A DNA stretch of 64,000 nt from Thermoleophilaceae bacterium (GTDB lineage: Bacteria; Actinomycetota; Thermoleophilia; Solirubrobacterales; Thermoleophilaceae), in NCBI GenBank assembly GCA_030447725.1, contig JAUJOQ010000001.1, positions 981,572 to 1,045,571 on the forward strand. The letters run 5' to 3'. Below are positions 16,085 through 25,470 of this stretch, piece by piece (within the stretch, counting starts at the first letter, position 1; every line of letters begins with the position of its first letter). The position numbers were made by a program, and so were the translations under genes. The notes under the pieces are model-generated. The model ran no database searches and had not been told where the DNA came from. It saw only the letters and a list, made by a program, of their open reading frames with translations.

Positions 16085-17010
16085 GGCTCGATGCCCCAGC
16101 TGGCGCTGAATGACGATCCCGGCTCCAGGATCTGAAGGCCTGCCCCGCTGCGAAGGGCGTTGGGGGCGCAGGTCATCGGCTCGACCCCCAGGCCGCGGCG
16201 GCGTCGCTGCGGCTCGGGCACCGAGTCCCCGGTGAAGACCATCAGGTAGGGGTGGCTCTCGTCGAGCCACAGCGCCACGGCGGCGCCGCCGGCGCCGGAG
16301 GACAGCTTCACGCGCGCGAGGCCGTCCTCGTCGCGCAGCAGGTCGGTGTAGCCCGTATCGAGCTGAGTGGCGGCGATCATGCGGGCCGCGCGGAAGTCGT
16401 AGGGGGTGCCGTCTACCGGCTGCTCGGCGAGCGGGATGCCGCGCCCGTCGGCCGGCAGCCAAGTGCTCGCGGGAACGGTCAGCGTGGCGTCGTCGAGACG
16501 CTCGGTGCCCACCGTCAGATATGGATGGGCACCGGCACCGTAAGGGCACGACTTCGGCCCGACGTTGGTCGCCGTGGTGGTCACCGCCAGCCCGGCTGCC
16601 GACAACGAGTACGCGATCGAGAGATCGAGCGCGAACGGGTAGCCGGGCTGGGGGTGCAGGCGGTGGGCCATTACGACGCGATGGTCCTCGCGGTCGGCCA
16701 CAGACCAGTTGGACCATCGCACGAGTCCGTGGATGGCGTTGTGCGTCGCCGGCTCACTCAGAGCCAGTTGCTGCTCCTGGCCGTCGAATGCGTAGCACCC
16801 GTCCTCGACCCGGTTGGGCCAGGGGATCAGCGACTGGCCGCGGGCAGCCGTGCAGAGCTCGTGAGGGCCGTATCCGTCCAGGACCTCGCGCTCACCGATG
16901 CGGTAGGCGCGTAGCGCCCCGCCGACCTCCACGACCGTCACCCGCTGCTCGCGATGCACGATCTCGATCTGCCGGCCGGAGGGCCTCAGCGAGTGTCCTT
17001 GGTCGGTCAT
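16081..17010 (-). CDS. Aldose 1-epimerase family protein
   Basis: 309 residues of the galactose mutarotase-like beta-sandwich. His94 (NAIHGLV), His162 (GAGAHPYL) and Glu277 (GLGVEPMTCAPN) correspond to the substrate-binding His, the catalytic acid and the catalytic base of aldose 1-epimerases. It interconverts alpha and beta anomers of an aldose. Its ATG overlaps the FNT gene stop by ATGA. In an operon with GH15 and a glucose-dehydrogenase-like SDR it would make beta-glucose from released alpha-glucose, as required by many glucose 1-dehydrogenases. That pathway role is inferred. Confidence 0.88.
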   Translation of the reverse strand: MTDQGHSLRPSGRQIEIVHREQRVTVVEVGGALRAYRIGEREVLDGYGPHELCTAARGQSLIPWPNRVEDGCYAFDGQEQQLALSEPATHNAIHGLVRWSNWSVADREDHRVVMAHRLHPQPGYPFALDLSIAYSLSAAGLAVTTTATNVGPKSCPYGAGAHPYLTVGTERLDDATLTVPASTWLPADGRGIPLAEQPVDGTPYDFRAARMIAATQLDTGYTDLLRDEDGLARVKLSSGAGGAAVALWLDESHPYLMVFTGDSVPEPQRRRRGLGVEPMTCAPNALRSGAGLQILEPGSSFSASWGIEP

Positions 17011-17780
17011 ACCTCGGCTCCTGCCTGGATGCTCCTCACAAAGCCGACCAGAACCACCCCGCCCGCCACGTTGCCCGCGATCGCGATGGTAGTGTTGCGC
17101 AGCAGGTCGATCCAGTCAGCGTTCGTGGTGTCGGAGACGACCCCGAAGAGGATCTCGCCGAAGCCGATCACCGAGTGGTTCATGCTGGGGGCCAGCAGCA
17201 CGAAGCCGACCAGCAGCGCGATGAAGGCCCTGGTCAGATCGCTCTCGGCCGCCTCGGCCAGCCAGGTGAACACCGTGATGGCCGCTCCGGCGATCACGGC
17301 GCTCGCTGCCGCAGCCGCCAGATCGCGCTCGGCCAGGGTGTCGGCCAGGTCGCCGGCCGCCTCCAGCGCCACGGGCTGGAGCACTCCTGGGATGCTCGCC
17401 AGGAGGACGAAGAGGGCGATCCCGGCGATGTTCAGGGCGAAGGTGATCAACCAGAGGCGAGCCACGGAGCGCTTGGTGCAGTGCCCCTTGAGCGCGGCGG
17501 CGACGGGGATGAGGAAGTTCTCGGTGAACAGCTCCGAGCGCCCGACGGTCAGAAAGACGAAGCCTATCCCGAAGGTCAGCGAACCCAGCACGTGTGCGGT
17601 GTCCGCGGGGATCACCTCGGTCAGCGCTCCGGTGGTCACTACGAGGGCCAGCAGGCCGAGCGTCACGTGAAAGCCGCCGAGCAGGCCGGTGGCGGCGAGA
17701 ACCGCTGCGGGCCGGGCCAGACGGCGCTGCCCGTCCTCGAGGCTGTCTTGCCAGATCTCGCGCGGCTCGCGGCCGATCAA
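17007..17780 (-). CDS. Formate/nitrite transporter (FNT) family channel
   Basis: 257 residues from a TTG at 17780 whose TTGA overlaps the SDR stop; the frame is open upstream, but that sequence is antisense to the SDR. Six hydrophobic segments and an internal short-loop pattern (GGFHVTLGLL, FGIGFVFLTVGRSELFTEN, MNHSVIGFGEILFGV) match the pentameric FNT family for small monovalent acids such as formate, nitrite, lactate or hydrosulfide. Within a sugar-oxidation operon, release of an acidic product is a reasonable guess. Substrate not assigned. Confidence 0.83.
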   Translation of the reverse strand: MIGREPREIWQDSLEDGQRRLARPAAVLAATGLLGGFHVTLGLLALVVTTGALTEVIPADTAHVLGSLTFGIGFVFLTVGRSELFTENFLIPVAAALKGHCTKRSVARLWLITFALNIAGIALFVLLASIPGVLQPVALEAAGDLADTLAERDLAAAAASAVIAGAAITVFTWLAEAAESDLTRAFIALLVGFVLLAPSMNHSVIGFGEILFGVVSDTTNADWIDLLRNTTIAIAGNVAGGVVLVGFVRSIQAGAEV

Positions 17781-18559
17781 GCGCCCTGCCCGAGGTTGCG
17801 CATCAACCCCCCGTCCATGAAGTAGTCGGCGCCGGTCACGTAGTCGCTGTCGCCGGAGGCGAGAAAGACGGCCAGACGACCGATCTCCGAGGGCTCGGCC
17901 GCCCGTTTCCACGGGATGCTCTGGACCTGCTCGTCGAGCAGCTCCGGATCGTCGATCGCCGGCTGGTTGAAGGGCGTGAGCACCATCCCCGGGCCGAGGT
18001 TGTTCACGTTGATCTTCAGCGGAGCCAGCTCGAGGGCCAGCGTCCGCGTGAGGTTGCGCAGCGCTCCCTTGGAGCAGTCGTAGTCGGCGCCGCCCGGATT
18101 GGGGATCTCCTGGTGCACCGACGTAACGTTGATGATCTTGCCGCCCGTCGCGGCGCCCGACTTGCGCAGCTGCACGAAGCGCCGACAGCAGAAGAACGCC
18201 CCGTACAGGTTGGCCTTGATCGCCCCGTCGAAGGTCTCGGTGGAGAGGTCGGCCACGGCGTCGCCCGAGGCGTCGACCCCCGCGTTGTTCATCAGGATGT
18301 CGACCCTGTCGAAGGTCTCCACCGCCTCTTCGAAGAGCCTGTGCACCGCCTGCTCATCGGTTATGTCGGCCTGCACCACGATCGCACGGCGACCCTCCGC
18401 CTCGACGGCCTGCCGGGTCTCGCCTGCCCCTTCGGCGTCGTCGAGGTAGTGGACCACGACATCCGCGCCCTCCTTGGCGAACTCGATCGCCGTTGCGCTC
18501 CCGATTCCGGAGTCCGATCCGGTGATGAGGGCGATCTTGTCCTGCAGCCGTCCGTTCAT
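17777..18559 (-). CDS. SDR oxidoreductase, glucose 1-dehydrogenase-like
   Basis: 260 residues. Classical short-chain dehydrogenase: cofactor loop TGSDSGIG at 13-20, NNAG at 91-94, catalytic Ser147 and YDCSK (Tyr160, Lys164), then the C-terminal IPWKRAAEPSEIG and YVTGADYFMDGGLM style seen in bacterial glucose 1-dehydrogenases. The ATG at 18559 overlaps the GH15 stop. The gene pairs naturally with GH15 (glucose source) and aldose epimerase. The substrate assignment rests on sequence style and context, so a different polyol or ketone is possible. Confidence 0.87.
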   Translation of the reverse strand: MNGRLQDKIALITGSDSGIGSATAIEFAKEGADVVVHYLDDAEGAGETRQAVEAEGRRAIVVQADITDEQAVHRLFEEAVETFDRVDILMNNAGVDASGDAVADLSTETFDGAIKANLYGAFFCCRRFVQLRKSGAATGGKIINVTSVHQEIPNPGGADYDCSKGALRNLTRTLALELAPLKINVNNLGPGMVLTPFNQPAIDDPELLDEQVQSIPWKRAAEPSEIGRLAVFLASGDSDYVTGADYFMDGGLMRNLGQGA

Positions 18560-20355
18560 TCGTCGTCCTTTGTCTGGTCCGCGGTCTGGGTGAGTCGCCA
18601 CGCGGCGTTGATGAGCCCGACATGCGAGAAGGCCTGCGGGTAGTTGCCCAGCAGCTCCTTGCGGTCTGGGTCGGCCTCCTCCGACAGGAGACCGAGGTCG
18701 TTGGCGTATGAAGTGGCCCGCTCGAACCACGCCTCGGCGCGGGCGAGCTCGCCGCCCAGCGCAAGGCACTCGACGAGCCAGTAGGTGCAGATGAGAAAGC
18801 CCATCGGGTCGTCGGGCCAGCGGCGGACGAGCCCGACGTCCCCAAGCTCGCGCTCGATCGCCTCGATCGTCGCCCACATCCTCTCGTCGTCGGCTTCGAG
18901 GAAGCGCACGAGCGGCAGCAGCAGCACCGAGGCGTCGAGGTCGTCGGAGCCGAAGGCGCCCGTGTAGGCCCCGGCCCGCTCGCTCCAGCCCTTGGCCAGC
19001 ACGGCGGCGTGGACACGCTCACGGGCCTCCTCCCAGCGGCCGAGGTGAACGCCGTCCCCGAGCAGCGGGGCAAGGCGGATGGCCCGGTCCAGGGCGACCC
19101 AGCACATCACCTTCGAGGACACGTACTGACGTTGCTGATCGCGAGCCTCCCACATCCCGGCGTCCGGCTCGCGCCAGCTCGCAGCCGCCCGGTCGGCCAG
19201 CGTGATGAGAAGCTCTTGCGTGGACTCGCTGAGCTCTCCGAGTTGCTCGCGTAGCTGCTCGGCGGCATCCAGCACCTCGCCGAGCACGTCGAGCTGCTGC
19301 TGGTCCCAGGCGGCGTTTCCCACCCGCACCGGACGGCTGTCACGGAAGCCGGGGAGGTGCGCGAGCTCGTGCTCGGCGAGGTTGCGCTCGCCCTCGACGC
19401 CGTACATGATCTGCACCCGTTCGTCGGTGAGGTGGCCGCTGGCGTCGGCGATCCACTCGAAGAGCCGGTTGGTCTCATCGGGACATGCCGCGATCCACAG
19501 CGAGCGGATCGTCAGGCTGAGGTCGCGCAGCCACGCGAAGCGGTAGTCGAAGTTGAGCTCTGCGCCGATCTTCTCCGGAAGCGACGTCGTCGCGGCGGCA
19601 ACCACCGCACCGGTCGGCTGGAAGGTCAGCCCCTGCAGCACCAGGGAGCTGCGCCGGACGGCGTCGCGGTGGCGTCCCTCGTAGCCATTGTGCTGCTGCA
19701 CCCACGACCCCCAGCCGGCGATCGTGTCCTCGAGGGTCGCCCCATCTGCGTCGTCGGTCGCGCTCGGCTCCCCGGAGGAAGGCGTGAAGGCCACCCTGAA
19801 GTTGACCTGCTCACCGGCATGGACGGTGAACCGCCCGGTGGCGCAGCCACGGGCGGGGGAGAGCGCGACTCCCCCGCTGATGGCCAGGCGCACCGGGCCG
19901 CCCCGCGCCACCACGCCGTCCGGCGAGCCGACCGTGTGGGGGACGGTCAGTCCGTACTCCATGCGCGGCGCGAACTCGGTGGCCATCTCGACAGCTCCCG
20001 CGGATCCCTCGACGCGTCGCAGCAACACGTGAGGGCTGCGCAGGCCGATCTCATGGCCCCGCGCTCCGTGCTCGAGACCGAGGGCGTCGGTGACCGTGAC
20101 CTCGCCGCCCGCGGTCGTGAAGACGGTGCGCAGCACCAGGGAGTCGGGTACGTACTGTCGCTCGACCTCGAAGGCGGCCGTCGGGCATAGCGACCAGTGG
20201 CCGGCATCGGGTCCAAGCAGCCGCCCGAAGACCGACGGAGAGTCAAACCGCGGCACGCACCACCAGTCCACCGAGCCCGCACGGCCGACGAGCGCGGCCG
20301 AATGACAGTCGGACAGGAACCCGTAGTCGCCTATGGCACTCGGCCGCCCGCTCAT
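18556..20355 (-). CDS. Glycoside hydrolase family 15 (glucoamylase/trehalase-like)
   Basis: 599 residues from an ATG with GGAAGG about 9 nt upstream. An N-terminal beta-sandwich opens with IGDYGFLSDCHSAALV; the catalytic (alpha/alpha)6 barrel has FAWLRDLSLT near 270 and DAGMWEARDQQ near 400, where the Glu is the likely general acid, and SEE near 570, a candidate base. Length and style match actinobacterial GH15 proteins that include trehalases and glucodextranases; there is no signal peptide, so an intracellular oligosaccharide such as trehalose is the likelier substrate. First gene of an overlapping GH15-SDR-FNT-epimerase set. Confidence 0.87.
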   Translation of the reverse strand: MSGRPSAIGDYGFLSDCHSAALVGRAGSVDWWCVPRFDSPSVFGRLLGPDAGHWSLCPTAAFEVERQYVPDSLVLRTVFTTAGGEVTVTDALGLEHGARGHEIGLRSPHVLLRRVEGSAGAVEMATEFAPRMEYGLTVPHTVGSPDGVVARGGPVRLAISGGVALSPARGCATGRFTVHAGEQVNFRVAFTPSSGEPSATDDADGATLEDTIAGWGSWVQQHNGYEGRHRDAVRRSSLVLQGLTFQPTGAVVAAATTSLPEKIGAELNFDYRFAWLRDLSLTIRSLWIAACPDETNRLFEWIADASGHLTDERVQIMYGVEGERNLAEHELAHLPGFRDSRPVRVGNAAWDQQQLDVLGEVLDAAEQLREQLGELSESTQELLITLADRAAASWREPDAGMWEARDQQRQYVSSKVMCWVALDRAIRLAPLLGDGVHLGRWEEARERVHAAVLAKGWSERAGAYTGAFGSDDLDASVLLLPLVRFLEADDERMWATIEAIERELGDVGLVRRWPDDPMGFLICTYWLVECLALGGELARAEAWFERATSYANDLGLLSEEADPDRKELLGNYPQAFSHVGLINAAWRLTQTADQTKDDE

Positions 20356-20429
20356 TGCGCGCAACCTTCCACGCCGGCGGGCGCCGTGCAACCGTTGTGG
20401 GCGACGTTCAGCATCCCGTTAGGTTTCGC

Positions 20430-20894
20430 TCAGCGCTGCTCTGTGGGCTCTCCACGGCGCTCCTGCACCCACTCGGCCAGAACGAACTCCATGCTCTCGA
20501 TGAGTAGGAAGACGAGCGAGGCGCCGAGAGCCCCGCCGAACCACGCGGCGCCGCCCCGCAGAGCAGCGGCCACGGCCAGAGCGGTGGTGATCGCCGCGGC
20601 TACCGAGACGAACGCCAGGGCGGTGCCCAACGTGATCACCTGATCCGAGCCGCCGCTGAGAGCGACCCGGAAGCCGCGGGTCACGAGAGCCTCCAGGGCA
20701 GTGAAGGCTACGGCGGCCCCCATTCCGTAGAGAAGCAGGTCGCTGTAGCTGGGCTGGCCGCGCTCGTGCTGAACCGCCCCGAAGCTTGCAGTGATCATCA
20801 CCGAGTAGCCGAACGCCGTAGCGTTGCCTTGAAGCGCCTCGCCCGCGCCCCGGTCCAGGCGCTCTCGGGCACCGGAAGGATGATCGGCGGCCAC
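20430..20894 (-). CDS. Small membrane protein
   Basis: 154 residues starting at GTG. About four hydrophobic segments (about 28-48, 55-75, 88-115, 118-140) follow a polar N-terminus of about 25 residues; the C-terminus is charged. No recognised motif. It sits 52 bp after the phosphoesterase and 74 bp before GH15 on the same strand, and may be carried on either transcript. Confidence 0.6.
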   Translation of the reverse strand: MAADHPSGARERLDRGAGEALQGNATAFGYSVMITASFGAVQHERGQPSYSDLLLYGMGAAVAFTALEALVTRGFRVALSGGSDQVITLGTALAFVSVAAAITTALAVAAALRGGAAWFGGALGASLVFLLIESMEFVLAEWVQERRGEPTEQR

Positions 20895-20946
20895 CTTCCG
20901 GCATTCGACAGGGCCACACGAGTCCCTGTCAGCGGTAACCGAACCG

Positions 20947-22434
20947 TCAGGGCGTTTCGCGAGCAGCGGGCGGCGGGCTGCGGTAGAGGCGAACGTTGCG
21001 GTCCTCGGGCGCGCCCCGCTCGCCCTGCGGGCGCCCGCCCTGGGCGTCCAGGAAGGCGAGGTCGCGCGAGACGTCGGCCGGCCCGCCGGGCACGGTGTCG
21101 AGCATCCAAGTCTCCAGGACGACGCCTCCCCCGTCCGTCTCGCGCAGCCGCAAGGCGCGCGCCTGCTGGGGATAGTCCGCCAGGGAGGGCGTACCGATCA
21201 GCCAGTAGCCGCCGGTGGGCGACCGGCGGGGCTCGACCGAGCTCTCGTGAGTGTGGCCCGAGAGGGCCGCCACCACGCGCGGCGCCCGATCGAGCGCGTC
21301 GAGGATCCGGGCGCCGCCCGACGAGCCTGCGATCGGCTGGTGGGAGGCCACGAGCACCCAGCGCTCACCCGCCCGGTCGAGCTGGTGTTCGAGCCACCCC
21401 GGCTGCCCGGGTGCGACGCGCCCGCGCGACCCGCCGTCGCGGCGCGTGAGGTCGAGCACGATCACTCGTAGCTGCGCTCCGACGTCGAAGGCGTAGTCCA
21501 GCCGCCCGCCGGCGGATCCGACGCCGGTTGCCGCGCGCAGGCGTTCGAGCAGCTCGGAGGAGGTGAGATGGCGGCGCCGGGGATCGGGGGCGAGCGCACG
21601 CGTGGGGCCCGCCAGTGCGCGGTCGAGCAGCCGGCCGAGCGGCACGTCGCCCACGTCATCGAGGTCGCCCTGCGGACGCAGCCCGGGATCCAGCTCGGCT
21701 GGAGCCCGGGCGCCGACGGCCAGTCGCGCCAGCTGCGGCGCCGGCGCCGCCTCTCCCTGGACGAGCAGATCGTGGTTGCCGATCGTGGGGTACCACGGCG
21801 AGGTCAGCCCCGGCGCGGTGAAGGGGCGCTGGGCACGCTCGAGCAGCCCCGGGTGACGCGGCGCGTCGACGTCGGGGCGGTACAGGAAGGGGTCGGCACT
21901 GTCGGCGTCCTGGGGGCCGTCGTATCCCGGCGCACCGCTGTCGGGGTCGACGCGCCCGCCTTCGAGCGCGGCCAGCGCCTGGTCGAGCTCGTTGGCCTGG
22001 GCGCTGTCGATGAGGTCGCCCGTGACGAGCGTGGCGTCCGGGTCGAGGCGCTCGACGGCGGCGACCGAGGCGGCCAGAGTCTGGGCTGACAGCGCCTCCT
22101 GAGGCCGGAAGGTGGAGGTGAAGGGCGCGCCGAGGCGGTCGAGCAGCGTCGCGCGGGCGGGTGACTCCTCGTCGCGCACGTGCGCGTCGGTGATCTGGGC
22201 GAGCAGCGCGAGCGTCCGGCCCGGCCTGACGGCCGGGGACAGCTCGGTCCGATCGAGCAGGGCCTCGGCGGGCGCGCGCTCGAGCACGCCGTCGCCGTCG
22301 CTGTCGGCGTAGCTGGCGCGTAGCGTCGAGCTCTCATCCGCATCGGTGTCCGCGCCTCCGCCGATCAGCGTCGCCGCCGCCCCCGCGCCCAGCGCCAGGA
22401 CCACCATCAGCGCCGTCAGCTGCCGCGCCACCAT
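20947..22434 (-). CDS. Metallophosphoesterase with N-terminal membrane anchor or signal
   Basis: 495 residues. A hydrophobic N-terminus (about 5-25) acts as signal or anchor. The calcineurin-like phosphoesterase motifs are all present: D83-A-H85, GD140, GNHD (220-222), SHQP near 360 and GHTHES near 385, so a binuclear metal site outside the membrane is expected. Its ATG overlaps the permease stop (TGATG), linking it to the ABC exporter. A DSDGDGVLE stretch near 45-53 resembles a calcium-binding loop. Substrate could be a nucleotide, phospholipid or cell-wall phosphate; not determinable here. Confidence 0.83.
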   Translation of the reverse strand: MVARQLTALMVVLALGAGAAATLIGGGADTDADESSTLRASYADSDGDGVLERAPAEALLDRTELSPAVRPGRTLALLAQITDAHVRDEESPARATLLDRLGAPFTSTFRPQEALSAQTLAASVAAVERLDPDATLVTGDLIDSAQANELDQALAALEGGRVDPDSGAPGYDGPQDADSADPFLYRPDVDAPRHPGLLERAQRPFTAPGLTSPWYPTIGNHDLLVQGEAAPAPQLARLAVGARAPAELDPGLRPQGDLDDVGDVPLGRLLDRALAGPTRALAPDPRRRHLTSSELLERLRAATGVGSAGGRLDYAFDVGAQLRVIVLDLTRRDGGSRGRVAPGQPGWLEHQLDRAGERWVLVASHQPIAGSSGGARILDALDRAPRVVAALSGHTHESSVEPRRSPTGGYWLIGTPSLADYPQQARALRLRETDGGGVVLETWMLDTVPGGPADVSRDLAFLDAQGGRPQGERGAPEDRNVRLYRSPPPAARETP

Positions 22435-24692
22435 CAGCCCTCCCGCAGTGCGGCGGCCACGGAGTCGCGCTCGGTTCGCCGCGCCGTCCAGGCCGCCGCT
22501 GCGGCGGCGATCAGACCGAGCCCGATCACTACCGTGGCGATCTGCGCCGCGCTCGCGCCGAGCGGCAGCGACGCGTAGCCGGCGGCGAGCCGCGCCGCCG
22601 CGGGGCCTAGGAGGAAGCGCTCGGCGAGGATCCCCGCGGGTGCGGCCAGGACGAGGATCAAGGTGGCGGTGCCGAGTAGCACGAGAGCCACCGTTCCCCG
22701 TGGCGCGCCCCCGGCGCGCAGCACGGCGATCGTCCGCCTGCGCTCGGTGGCCAGCACGGCGAGCGCCTGCACGAGCACGTAGAGGCAGATCAATCCGTTC
22801 ACGCCGGCCACGACACGCAGCACGCCGGCGAGGACGGAGAGGAACGCCTGGTCGTCGGAGCCTGTCGGGCCTACCGGGGCGACCCGGGCCCCAAGGGCGC
22901 CGAGCGCCCGCTCGACCGTGTCGCGGTCGACGCCCGGATCGAGGCGCACCGCGAGCTCGGGATCGTCGCCGGCGCGCGCCAGTGCATCGTCGGAGCGGAC
23001 GAACGCCACCCGGCCCTCGCGGTCGATCGTTCGGACCACGCCGACCACGCGGTAGCGCACCTCTTCGCCGGTCGGCAGCTGGACGGCCAGAGTCGATCCG
23101 AGACGGACCCCCAGGGTGTCGGCCAGGCCTTGCCCGACCTCAGCCTCCCCGAGGCCCTCGACGCGTCGCCCACCGGCCAGCGGCGGCGCCTCGAACGCGG
23201 TGTGGTCGCCCGGGTAGCCGACCAGGCGGACCGGCTGCCCGAGCTCGAACGAGTTCACCCCGTCGACCACGAGCCGCGGCGCCGCCGCGGCTACCCCGGG
23301 GATGCGCTCCACCTCGCCGGTTCGGTCTGCGGGAAGCGTGGCGGTCAGCTGGTAGCGCTTTCCGACGACGCCGGGGTCGTCGGCCAGGCGACCGAGGAAG
23401 CTGGCCAGGGCGAGCATCAGCAGCACGACGGCGGTCGCCGCGCCAACCACCAGTGCGGTCGCCAATGTTCGCCCGCGGGTGGCCAGGGCGAGTCGCAGCC
23501 CGAGCCCGAAGGGTCCGCTGGGTGTGGGGGCTCGGCGGGGGGCGTGGCGCACCTCGGCGCCTCGCAGGATCTCGGCCGGGGGCAGCGAGGCGGCCCGCCA
23601 GGCCGGCCACGCCGTTGCCGCCACCACGAGCGCCACGATGCCCGCCAGAGCTACCGCGAGCGGACCCACGAGGGCAGTCCCCGGCGCCAGCTCGTTGAGG
23701 ATCTCGAGCAGCCGTTCCCCGGGGGGTGCGGCGACGAGCGTGCCCGCCGTCACCCCGAGTGCGCCCGCGGGCAGCGCGAGGAGGGCGGCGTCGGCGGCGT
23801 AGCGTGCGGCCACCCGCGTGCGCGAGGCTCCGATCGCGCGCATGACCCCGATGCTCTCCAGCCGCCGCTGGACGTCGGCTCGCGCGGAGGCGCCGAGCAT
23901 CACCCCGGCCGCGCCCAGAGCCACGAGCGAGAAGGCGATCAGCAGGGCGATCACGATGCCCGACACCTGGTCGACCAGCGCGCGCACGCCCTCGCGCGTG
24001 GCGAAGCGCAGGTCCTCGAGGCCGAAGCTGACCGCACGCGCCTGCACCAGCAGCGAGTCGAGGCGGGCGGGGTCGCGCGCCCACAGCAGCACCAGGTTCA
24101 CCGAGCGCCCGCGCGCGCGGAAGCCCGCCGGCACGAGCTCCTCCGGGAGGTAGACGCGCGGGTTGGCGGCGAGGGGAAAGGCCACGTCGTCCGCGGAGAG
24201 CGCGACCCCGACGACGCGCACCGAGCCGAGCCGCGCCACCGACAGCGAGTCGCCGGGCTCGAGCTCCCACTCCCGCGCTACGCCCCGCTCGACGACCACC
24301 TCTCCGGGGCGCCCGCTCAGGTCGCGGCCCGCTACGACGGCGTAGCCGCGCCGTCCTCGCGGGATCAGCTGGACGACCCCTTCGCGCGACGAGCCGCCGT
24401 CCGAGGACAGTTCCACGTCCTCGATCTCGAACCGGTACGAGCGATCCTCGACGTTGGCCAGCGCGCCGACCCGCTCGTCTAGCTGCGCGCGCGTCCGGGG
24501 CTCGAAGCGCGCGGTCACGTCGGGCAGGTCCGACCGTTCCGCCGCGCGCTCGGCGCCGGTGGCAAGCCCGAAGCTGAGCGTGACCGCGGTGCCGATCATC
24601 GTCGCGGCGGCGGCGATCCCGAGGGCGGCGACCAGGCTGCGCCCGCGGCGCGCGCGCAGCCGCGCCAGCGCCTCCCTCAGCCCGGCGGGCAT
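22434..24692 (-). CDS. FtsX/MacB-type ABC transporter permease
   Basis: 752 residues with two FtsX-type repeats. After an N-terminal helix (about 20-42) comes a large extracytoplasmic domain, then three helices (about 255-370) with [14 protein letters not shown], the usual coupling-helix region, a further helix near 405-430, a second outer domain, and a final three helices (about 635-745) with [14 protein letters not shown]. It overlaps the ATPase gene by 16 bp. This class uses ATP-driven conformational change to export lipoproteins or peptides or to activate outer enzymes. The phosphoesterase directly downstream may be its functional partner. Confidence 0.86.
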   Translation of the reverse strand: MPAGLREALARLRARRGRSLVAALGIAAAATMIGTAVTLSFGLATGAERAAERSDLPDVTARFEPRTRAQLDERVGALANVEDRSYRFEIEDVELSSDGGSSREGVVQLIPRGRRGYAVVAGRDLSGRPGEVVVERGVAREWELEPGDSLSVARLGSVRVVGVALSADDVAFPLAANPRVYLPEELVPAGFRARGRSVNLVLLWARDPARLDSLLVQARAVSFGLEDLRFATREGVRALVDQVSGIVIALLIAFSLVALGAAGVMLGASARADVQRRLESIGVMRAIGASRTRVAARYAADAALLALPAGALGVTAGTLVAAPPGERLLEILNELAPGTALVGPLAVALAGIVALVVAATAWPAWRAASLPPAEILRGAEVRHAPRRAPTPSGPFGLGLRLALATRGRTLATALVVGAATAVVLLMLALASFLGRLADDPGVVGKRYQLTATLPADRTGEVERIPGVAAAAPRLVVDGVNSFELGQPVRLVGYPGDHTAFEAPPLAGGRRVEGLGEAEVGQGLADTLGVRLGSTLAVQLPTGEEVRYRVVGVVRTIDREGRVAFVRSDDALARAGDDPELAVRLDPGVDRDTVERALGALGARVAPVGPTGSDDQAFLSVLAGVLRVVAGVNGLICLYVLVQALAVLATERRRTIAVLRAGGAPRGTVALVLLGTATLILVLAAPAGILAERFLLGPAAARLAAGYASLPLGASAAQIATVVIGLGLIAAAAAAWTARRTERDSVAAALREG

Positions 24693-25363
24693 GCCTGGAG
24701 GCGGCCGTCAACGACGGCCACGGTGCGGTCGGCCAGCGCTGCCGCCTCGCGATCGTGGGTCGCCATGATCACCGCCCTTCCGCCGCGGGCAATGCCGCGC
24801 AGGATCTCGAGCACCGCGCGCCCGGCGGCGGGGTCGAGGTTGCCCGTCGGCTCGTCGGCCAGGACCAGCGACGGCTCGTTGACGAGCGCCCGGGCGATCG
24901 CGATCCGCTGCTGCTCTCCGCCCGAGAGCGTGTGGGGCAGGCGGCCCGCGGCCCCGTTGAGCTCGAGCCGTCGCAGCAGCTCACGTCCTCGGCGCTCGGG
25001 TTCGCCCCCGGTCAGCCGCGCTGCCAGGAGCACGTTCTCCTCCCCGGTCAGCTCGGGGATCAGATGAAAGAACTGGAATACGAAGCCCACGTGGCGGGCG
25101 CGGAAGCGGGTGAGCTCACGCTCGGACAGGCGATCGAGGCGCAGGCCGGCGACCTCCACCGTCCCTCCGTCGGGCCGGTCGATCCCCCCGACGAGGTTGA
25201 GCAGCGTCGACTTGCCCGAGCCCGAGCGCCCGAGCAGCGCGACCATCTCGCCCGGCTCGACTTGGAGGTCGGCGCCATCGAGCACTCGCCGCGACCCCGG
25301 GCCGGCGCCGAACGTCCGGACGAGCCCGTGGGCGGCGACGAGCGGCTGGAGCACCTCCTCCAC
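24677..25363 (-). CDS. ABC transporter ATP-binding protein (LolD/MacB type)
   Basis: 228 residues from GTG 25363; a second GTG at 25354 is possible, and no clear ribosome-binding site distinguishes them. Walker A is [11 protein letters not shown], the Q-loop is [14 protein letters not shown], the signature is LSGGEQQR and Walker B is [13 protein letters not shown], followed by the His switch [14 protein letters not shown] and the short length place it with the ATPases of FtsX-like permeases. It is the first gene of the ATPase-permease-phosphoesterase set and is divergent from the molybdopterin oxidoreductase across a palindrome. Confidence 0.9.
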   Translation of the reverse strand: MEEVLQPLVAAHGLVRTFGAGPGSRRVLDGADLQVEPGEMVALLGRSGSGKSTLLNLVGGIDRPDGGTVEVAGLRLDRLSERELTRFRARHVGFVFQFFHLIPELTGEENVLLAARLTGGEPERRGRELLRRLELNGAAGRLPHTLSGGEQQRIAIARALVNEPSLVLADEPTGNLDPAAGRAVLEILRGIARGGRAVIMATHDREAAALADRTVAVVDGRLQACPPG

Positions 25364-25400
25364 GGTAGTGAGACGCGCCGGCGAACCGCACCGGCCGGAG

Positions 25401-25422
25401 GGTGTAACGGGTCCCTTACACC
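25401..25422. promoter_or_regulatory. GGTGTAA-N8-TTACACC palindrome in divergent promoter region
   Basis: Perfect 7-bp arms (25401-25407, 25416-25422) around an 8-bp spacer, in the 107-bp region between the ABC operon (start 25363, minus) and the oxidoreductase operon (start 25471, plus). It is the only AT-containing symmetric element there. A dimeric regulator bound here would affect both promoters. Confidence 0.55.
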
Positions 25423-25470
25423 GGCACCCGAGCCCTGGACGCCTCGACCGTCTCAAGCCATCCTGGACCG

